A DNA stretch of 64,000 nucleotides, from assembly GCA_945861065.1 (NCBI GenBank), contig CAMASI010000008.1, forward strand, positions 18,339-82,338, written 5' to 3'. The notes beneath the pieces were generated by a model that saw only the letters and a list, made by a program, of their open reading frames with translations, searched no databases and was not told where the DNA came from. The translations under genes and the position numbers were made by a program. The stretch comes from Klebsiella pneumoniae (GTDB lineage: Bacteria; Myxococcota_A; UBA796; GCA-2862545). This document shows, in pieces, positions 59,129 to 64,000 of this stretch (position 1 is the stretch's first letter; the number at the start of each line of letters is the position of its first letter).

Positions 59129-60430
59129 ATGTCTAGCCGTATTCCCCGCCCGTCCCGAGGCACCCCGATCACGGTCGGCGTTGGAGGCGTACTCACGGTA
59201 CCGGATGACCCGATCCTTTGTTTCATCGAGGGTGACGGCACGGGTCCGGACATTTGGCGCGCGAGCGTTCGTGTGCTCGATGCCGCCGTGAACAAGGCCT
59301 ATCGGGGTCGCTGTGCCATCTCGTGGCATGAGGTTTACGCGGGAGAGAAGTGCTTTCAGAAGTTCGGCGAGTGGGTGGTGCCTGAGACCATCGCTGACCT
59401 ACGCGAGTTCAAGTTCGGAATCAAAGGACCGCTGACCACGCCCGTCGGTGGCGGGATTCGGTCGTTGAATGTAGCGCTGCGGCAAGAACTCGATTTGTAC
59501 ACCTGCTTGCGGCCCGTCCGTTGGTTTGAGGGCGTGCCCAGCCCGGTGAAGGACCCGGGCGCGGTGGACATGGTCATCTTCCGCGAGAATAGCGAGGATA
59601 TCTACGCGGGGGTCGAATGGGCGGAAGGAACGCCCGAAGTCAAAAAGGTGATTGATTTCCTGATCAAGGAGATGGGCGTCAAAAAGATTCGTTTTCCCGA
59701 GAGTTCGGGCATTGGAATCAAGCCAGTGTCGAGAGAAGGGACAGAGCGCCTGATGCGCGCCACGCTCAACTACGCACTGGCCCATCGGCTGCCCAGCGTC
59801 ACGATTGTGCACAAGGGCAACATCATGAAATTCACAGAGGGCGCCTTCAAATCGTGGGGTTATGAACTTGCCGAACGCGAATATGGCGATCACGTGTTCA
59901 CTTGGGCGCAATACGAGCGGATTGAGGTAGCCCAGGGTCAGGGTGCCGCGAATCAAGCGCAATCCGCAGCACTAGCGGCTGGTAAGCTGCTGGTCAAGGA
60001 CGTGATTGCCGACGCGATGCTGCAGCAGGTGTTGTTGCGGCCGCGCGAATACAGCGTCATCGCGACGCTCAACCTTAACGGCGACTATTTGTCTGATGCG
60101 CTTGCGGCCCAGGTCGGCGGCATCGGGATCGCGCCCGGGGCCAATATCAACTACGATACCGGCGTGTCGGTCTACGAGGCGACGCACGGCACTGCGCCCA
60201 AGTACGCCAATCTGGACAAAGTCAACCCGAGCTCGGTCATTCTCTCGGGGGAGATGATGCTCCGTCGGCTCGGGTGGACGGAAGCCGCCGACCTCGTGAT
60301 TCAGGGGGTGTCGCAGGCGATTCAAGACAAGGTGGTCACCTACGATTTTGCCCGCTTGATGGAAGGCGCCACCGAGGTCAAAACCAGCGTATTCGCGGAC
60401 GCTGTCATTGCGCGGATGGTTCCCGCATGA
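59129..60430 (+). CDS. icd: isocitrate dehydrogenase, NADP-dependent
   Basis: The 433-residue enzyme makes 2-oxoglutarate. Features are [29 protein letters not shown] (with the phosphorylatable Ser), [14 protein letters not shown] and the NADP-determining [18 protein letters not shown] with AGGAGAG close upstream. Follows sdhB with 8 bases between. Confidence 0.97.
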   Translation: MSSRIPRPSRGTPITVGVGGVLTVPDDPILCFIEGDGTGPDIWRASVRVLDAAVNKAYRGRCAISWHEVYAGEKCFQKFGEWVVPETIADLREFKFGIKGPLTTPVGGGIRSLNVALRQELDLYTCLRPVRWFEGVPSPVKDPGAVDMVIFRENSEDIYAGVEWAEGTPEVKKVIDFLIKEMGVKKIRFPESSGIGIKPVSREGTERLMRATLNYALAHRLPSVTIVHKGNIMKFTEGAFKSWGYELAEREYGDHVFTWAQYERIEVAQGQGAANQAQSAALAAGKLLVKDVIADAMLQQVLLRPREYSVIATLNLNGDYLSDALAAQVGGIGIAPGANINYDTGVSVYEATHGTAPKYANLDKVNPSSVILSGEMMLRRLGWTEAADLVIQGVSQAIQDKVVTYDFARLMEGATEVKTSVFADAVIARMVPA

Positions 60431-61659
60431 AACTCCACGAATACCAGGCAAAATCCATTCTTCGTGGCTACGGTGTCCCGGTTCTCCAGGGGGGCGCCGC
60501 TACGGATCCCGAGGGGGCCGTGGCTGCAGCGGCGTCGATCGGCGGCACCTTATGGGTCGTCAAATCTCAGATTCACGCAGGAGGGCGCGGCAAAGGGCGC
60601 TTTGTGGGTCAGGTGGATGCTGCGACGATTGCGGCGGCCTCACGTGGCGAGGACGCGCCCGGGAAAGGCGGCGTTCGCTTAGCGCGTAGCCCGGAGGAGG
60701 TCAGGGCCGCCGCAGCCTCAATGCTCGGCGCTACGTTGGTGACGAAACAAACCGGGGAAGCGGGGCGAAGAGTACGCACGGTCTTTGTCGAGGCGGGTTG
60801 CGCGATTGCCCGAGAGTTGTACTTGTCGGTTCTCTTGGACCGGTCCAACAACAGGATTCTGTTTGTCGGATCGGCTGCGGGAGGCGTCAATATCGAAGAA
60901 GTTGCTGAGCACGAGCCGCACCGAATCCACAAGGCCTGGATCGATCCTGTCGTCGGCTTCAGTGCGTTTCAAGGCAGAAAGTTGGGCGCCGCATTGGGCC
61001 TGACTGGAAAATCGGTCAACGCATTCGTGAAGTTTTGCCAAGCGACCTACGCCGCGTACATGGGCTCGGACGCGTCCATGCTCGAAATCAATCCTTTGGT
61101 TGTCATGGCGGACGGTGGCATGCTTGCGCTCGATGCAAAGATGACGATCGACGACAATGCGCTATTCCGCCACCCGGAAATTGCCGCAATGCGCGACGAA
61201 CACGAAGAGGATCCGGCGGAGATTGAGGCAGGAGCGTGGAATCTGTCCTACGTGTCGCTGGACGGAAATATCGGTTGCCTCGTCAACGGGGCGGGACTTG
61301 CGATGGCGACGATGGACATCATTCAGTACAAAGGCGCCAAGCCCGCCAATTTCCTCGACGTCGGTGGCGGCGCCTCCGCGGAGCAGGTCACCGCTGCGTT
61401 CCGAATCATTACCAAAGACCCTGCGGTGAAGGGTATCCTCGTGAATATTTTCGGTGGAATCATGCGGTGTGACGTCATTGCCGCGGGCGTGATTGCCGCA
61501 GCGAAAGAGATCGGGCTGCAGGTGCCCCTGGTGGTCCGGCTCGCGGGCACAAACGTCGAACTCGGGAAGAAGATGCTTGCAGATAGCGGCTTGCGCATCA
61601 CGCCTGTGGACACATTGGACCAAGCTGGTAGCGCGATCGTCGCAGCTGTGGGGGTGTGA
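60427..61659 (+). CDS. sucC: succinyl-CoA synthetase beta subunit
   Basis: The 410-residue ATP-grasp protein begins [18 protein letters not shown] and contains [53 protein letters not shown] and [13 protein letters not shown]. Some 20 residues longer than E. coli SucC, mostly around the charged region near residue 65. ATG overlaps icd stop (ATGA). Confidence 0.97.
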   Translation: MKLHEYQAKSILRGYGVPVLQGGAATDPEGAVAAAASIGGTLWVVKSQIHAGGRGKGRFVGQVDAATIAAASRGEDAPGKGGVRLARSPEEVRAAAASMLGATLVTKQTGEAGRRVRTVFVEAGCAIARELYLSVLLDRSNNRILFVGSAAGGVNIEEVAEHEPHRIHKAWIDPVVGFSAFQGRKLGAALGLTGKSVNAFVKFCQATYAAYMGSDASMLEINPLVVMADGGMLALDAKMTIDDNALFRHPEIAAMRDEHEEDPAEIEAGAWNLSYVSLDGNIGCLVNGAGLAMATMDIIQYKGAKPANFLDVGGGASAEQVTAAFRIITKDPAVKGILVNIFGGIMRCDVIAAGVIAAAKEIGLQVPLVVRLAGTNVELGKKMLADSGLRITPVDTLDQAGSAIVAAVGV

Positions 61660-61660
61660 A

Positions 61661-62548
61661 ATGGCGATCCTCGTCAATCGGGACACCCGCGTCATTACGC
61701 AGGGCATCACGGGTAACGCAGGTGCGTTTCACACCCGCCAATGTCGAGCCTATGGCACGAACATTGTGGGCGGCGTCGTGCCAGGAAAGGGTGGGACTAC
61801 GTGGGAGGACACGGGTATTCCCATTTTCGATACGGTGAGCCAGGCTGTGGCGGCAACGGGGGCGAACGCTAGTATGCTCTTTGTGCCGCCTCCGTTCGCG
61901 GCGGACGGTATTCTCGAAGCCATTGACGCCGGGATTGCCCTCATTACCGCAATTACCGAGGGCATTCCTGTTCGCGACATGATCCCTGTGGCAGCGGCGT
62001 TGTTATCGTCGTCGACGCGGCTCGTCGGTCCGAATTGTCCGGGCGTAATTACGCCGGGGCAATGCAAGATGGGAATCATGCCGGGCGCGATCCACACGCC
62101 TGGTCGTGTGGGTGTACTCAGTCGGTCGGGTACCCTGACCTATGAAGCGGTCGGCCAATTGTCCGAGGTGGGGCTGGGTCAATCTACCTGCGTGGGAATC
62201 GGCGGTGATCCCATCATCGGGACCAAGTTCATCGATGTACTTGCGCTGTTCAAGGACGACCCCGACACAGATGCCGTCATCATGATCGGTGAGATTGGTG
62301 GGACCGCGGAGGAAGAGGCCGCCGCGTACATCAAGGCCCACCTGCGGAAACCAGTGGTTGGATTTATTGCCGGCGCGACCGCACCTCCGGGCCGACGCAT
62401 GGGCCATGCAGGCGCGATTGTTTCGGGCGGCCAAGGTACCGCGGAGAGCAAATTCCAGGCGCTCGAGGCGGCGGGTGTGCACATCGTTCGCAGTCCAGCC
62501 GACATGGGCCGCCGAATGGCTGCAATCCTCGGCCACAGCCCACGGTGA
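61661..62548 (+). CDS. sucD: succinyl-CoA synthetase alpha subunit
   Basis: The 295-residue CoA-binding subunit begins [20 protein letters not shown] and has the phosphorylated His in [18 protein letters not shown]. It makes one substrate-level phosphorylation with sucC. ATG lies one base after the sucC stop. Confidence 0.98.
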   Translation: MAILVNRDTRVITQGITGNAGAFHTRQCRAYGTNIVGGVVPGKGGTTWEDTGIPIFDTVSQAVAATGANASMLFVPPPFAADGILEAIDAGIALITAITEGIPVRDMIPVAAALLSSSTRLVGPNCPGVITPGQCKMGIMPGAIHTPGRVGVLSRSGTLTYEAVGQLSEVGLGQSTCVGIGGDPIIGTKFIDVLALFKDDPDTDAVIMIGEIGGTAEEEAAAYIKAHLRKPVVGFIAGATAPPGRRMGHAGAIVSGGQGTAESKFQALEAAGVHIVRSPADMGRRMAAILGHSPR

Positions 62549-62563
62549 TTGGGTTAGCGCGGC

Positions 62564-62582
62564 GCCCCGCATTGACCGGGGC
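62564..62582 (+). terminator. hairpin between sucD and ndk
   Basis: GCCCCG (62564-62569) and CGGGGC (62577-62582) are exact inverted repeats with a 7-base loop, ending just before the GGAGGAG ribosome site of ndk. It may attenuate readthrough or alter ndk translation. There is no U-run. Confidence 0.3.
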
Positions 62583-62594
62583 TGGAGGAGCCAA

Positions 62595-63014
62595 GTGGCG
62601 ATCGAACGGACGCTGTCCATCATCAAACCTGATGCCGTGAAGAAGCAATTGATCGGCAAGATCGTGGGTCGTTTTGAGCAGGAAGGCCTTCGGATTGTAG
62701 GCCTCCGCAAACAATGGTTGTCGCAGCGAGACGCTGAGGGTTTCTACGCGGTGCACAGCGCCCGTGGGTTCTTCGACGAATTGTGCACGTTCATGAGCAG
62801 TGGCCCCGTTGTCGTGATTGTATTGGAAGGCGAAAACGCGGTATTGGCCAATCGCGACATCATGGGCGCGACCGATCCGAAGAAGGCGGCCGCTGGCACG
62901 CTGCGGGCGCTACATGCTGACAGCATCGGCGAAAACGCGGTTCATGGCAGCGACAGCGTTGAAAACGCTGCGATTGAGATCGCCTACTTTTTCCGAGCAA
63001 CAGAACTCAGCTGA
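62595..63014 (+). CDS. ndk: nucleoside diphosphate kinase
   Basis: The 139-residue kinase equalises NTP pools. It has [20 protein letters not shown] and the phosphohistidine in [23 protein letters not shown] 62595 is preceded by GGAGGAG. The sucCD-ndk order is common. Confidence 0.97.
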   Translation: MAIERTLSIIKPDAVKKQLIGKIVGRFEQEGLRIVGLRKQWLSQRDAEGFYAVHSARGFFDELCTFMSSGPVVVIVLEGENAVLANRDIMGATDPKKAAAGTLRALHADSIGENAVHGSDSVENAAIEIAYFFRATELS

Positions 63015-63043
63015 GGAGCCGCGGCTGCGGTTAGGCTCACCCC

Positions 63044-63817
63044 ATGACGCAACTGAGCTTGACTCTGGGTCAGGACCTGTGGCGCGAGTTGTTGGGTGCG
63101 GCGCTACCGATCCGGTTGGCTGCCGGCAACGTGGCGATTGCTGCGACCGCACGCCAGTTAATCGTCCAAACTGGCATGCCGGGGCGGGTGTCCGGCTTGT
63201 TGATGGACGGTCACGCGCCCCGTCCGGTGCGCTTTGTCTCGGACCGGGCTGCAGCGCTGTGGCGGCGTCGAAAGGCCGGGGTGTACCGACGACTCGGCGC
63301 TCTTGTGCATGTGCAGGGGAGCTGGACTGTAGAGCTCGACGCGCTGGGCACCGACGTTCGGTACGGCCGCCAAGAGGTTTCGGCGGATGCTTGGGTGCGA
63401 GGTGTCGCCGAAGGGACGGTGTATTTATTGGAGGAGCGCGTGGAGTTCCCGTTTCGTTTGGAGCGCCGCGTCGGCGCCTCGGTGGCGCTGAAGGACATCC
63501 GCTATGACCGGGGGCAGGAAGCCGTATTGGGCTCGCTCTCGGATCTCGCCGTTCACATCGGCGACGGTGCAGCAATGCAGCTTCTGTCCAGGTTGGCGGA
63601 GGCGGTTCTCGGCCCTCGGCTCGCGGAACTGAACCCGGTGCCGCTCGTGACCAAAGAGGGTGTGCGCAGCCTGCTAGGCAGTCTGGTGGGCTCGCTCCAC
63701 GTCGAGTTGGGCGTGGAAGACCTCGAACTCACTGTCGGAGAAGGGGAGGCGACGCTTCGGGTGTTCTTGGGCTTCAGCCGAGCACAGCTCACCGATCGGC
63801 AGGCCAAAGGTGCTTAG
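63044..63817 (+). CDS. hypothetical protein
   Basis: The 257-residue protein has no signal peptide. It has amphipathic strands (VRFVSDRAAALWRRRKAGVY; VHVQGSWTVELDALGTDVRY; LEERVEFPFRLERRVGASVA) and a helical-then-strand C-terminal half (LSDLAVHIGDGAAMQLLSRL; LELTVGEGEATLRVFLGF). It may belong to a beta-rich lipid-binding-like fold, but I do not recognise it. The stop TAG (63815-63817) is partly supplied by the palindromic element that follows. Confidence 0.6.
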   Translation: MTQLSLTLGQDLWRELLGAALPIRLAAGNVAIAATARQLIVQTGMPGRVSGLLMDGHAPRPVRFVSDRAAALWRRRKAGVYRRLGALVHVQGSWTVELDALGTDVRYGRQEVSADAWVRGVAEGTVYLLEERVEFPFRLERRVGASVALKDIRYDRGQEAVLGSLSDLAVHIGDGAAMQLLSRLAEAVLGPRLAELNPVPLVTKEGVRSLLGSLVGSLHVELGVEDLELTVGEGEATLRVFLGFSRAQLTDRQAKGA

Positions 63818-63996
63818 GGCCCGCGCAAAAATAACTTGCGCATTCGGACTTGCTGGCATCCCGCGGCGCTGCGTTGCGGGGACCCCGCCGAACCTGCGAA
63901 GTACGCCACGTACTCCTCGGTTCGGCTGCACCCCGCGCCTTGCGCGGCGGGCGCCATCAAGCCCTCGATGCTGCAACTTATTTTTGCGCGGGCCCT
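63817..63996. mobile_element. MITE-like palindromic element with perfect terminal inverted repeats
   Basis: The left end GGGCCCGCGCAAAAATAA (from 63817) and the right end (to 63996) are exact reverse complements, flanked by TA on both sides (63815-63816; 63997-63998), as in TA-targeting IS630/Tc1-mariner-type elements. The matching arms extend to 22 bases with the flanks. The interior (63835-63977) is itself an imperfect palindrome centred near 63906 (for example CGAACC/GGTTCG and CGTACT/AGTACG), so the whole 180 bases can fold into one hairpin. It contains no transposase. It could also act as a bidirectional terminator. Removal of the element plus one TA would leave GCT TAA as the end of the preceding gene. 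Confidence 0.75.
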
Positions 63997-64000
63997 AAGG

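Overview
The window is GC-rich bacterial chromosome, gene-dense and ordinary in architecture. Most genes are tightly packed, and neighbours repeatedly share the stop and start bases (ATGA, GTGA, TTGA or TGATG), so many are probably translationally coupled. The gene content points to Myxococcota or a close relative of the former Deltaproteobacteria. Evidence for this is Cys-transmembrane-Arg C-terminal tags of the MYXO-CTERM kind, a MopE-like Cys-rich protein, an OmpA protein with thrombospondin type 3 repeats, a GldA/F/G-type ABC cluster, a Hanks-type kinase with a transmembrane helix, and sigma-54. The species cannot be named from the sequence alone. There are no rRNA or tRNA genes, CRISPR arrays or intact transposases.

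Layout. (1) 1-9.8 kb: the end of a Kup potassium transporter, a very large cadherin-like repeat lipoprotein, then on the minus strand four secreted proteins (a LecA-like fold, a MopE-like tagged protein, a TSP3/OmpA protein and a double discoidin/NADase-type glycan-binding protein). This looks like a cell-surface and carbohydrate-recognition locus. (2) 9.9-13.5 kb, minus strand: an operon running from a TPR-like exported protein through hemL to atpZ, atpI, atpB and atpE. These are the F0 a and c subunits without the F1 genes. (3) 13.6-14.95 kb: a scar of broken genes, namely a deleted four-helix-bundle (S23/IVP) gene between complementary hexamer arrays, a frameshifted fragment, a vapC stub and an intact ribbon-helix-helix antitoxin with its operator. 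(4) 14.95-20.9 kb, minus strand: a divalent-metal RND efflux operon (czcCBA type) preceded by a small His/Cys-rich secreted protein. (5) 20.9-23.1 kb, minus strand: SurA-N-like, RimI-like and polysaccharide-deacetylase-like genes.

(6) 23.1-35.4 kb, plus strand: a GldA/F/G-DUF4340 transporter cluster, a Ser/Thr kinase, tsaD, rsmA, a PP2C phosphatase, an M23 peptidase and secA. (7) 35.6-43.2 kb: the conserved translation and envelope run rpsB-tsf-pyrH-frr-uppS-cdsA-rseP, followed by tsaB and a catalytically dead aspartate-semialdehyde-dehydrogenase homologue. (8) 43.3-48.5 kb: an unusual one-ORF fusion of a surface protein carrying an internal sorting-tag-like segment with an outer-membrane barrel, then truA, a FYDLN zinc-ribbon protein and a BNR-repeat lipoprotein. 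(9) 48.6-55.6 kb: rplM-rpsI, pyrG, LPS-transport genes with lptB, rpoN, hpf and metK. (10) 55.7-63.8 kb: succinate dehydrogenase (three subunits, with a membrane subunit that may carry an Fe-S cluster), icd, sucCD, ndk and a hypothetical gene. (11) The last 180 bases form a giant palindrome with perfect terminal repeats that looks like a MITE.

Functionally, the window joins core housekeeping operons (TCA cycle, translation, lipid and LPS export, protein secretion) with lineage-type accessory surface genes and one probable horizontally acquired metal-resistance island whose downstream edge is littered with gene remnants.
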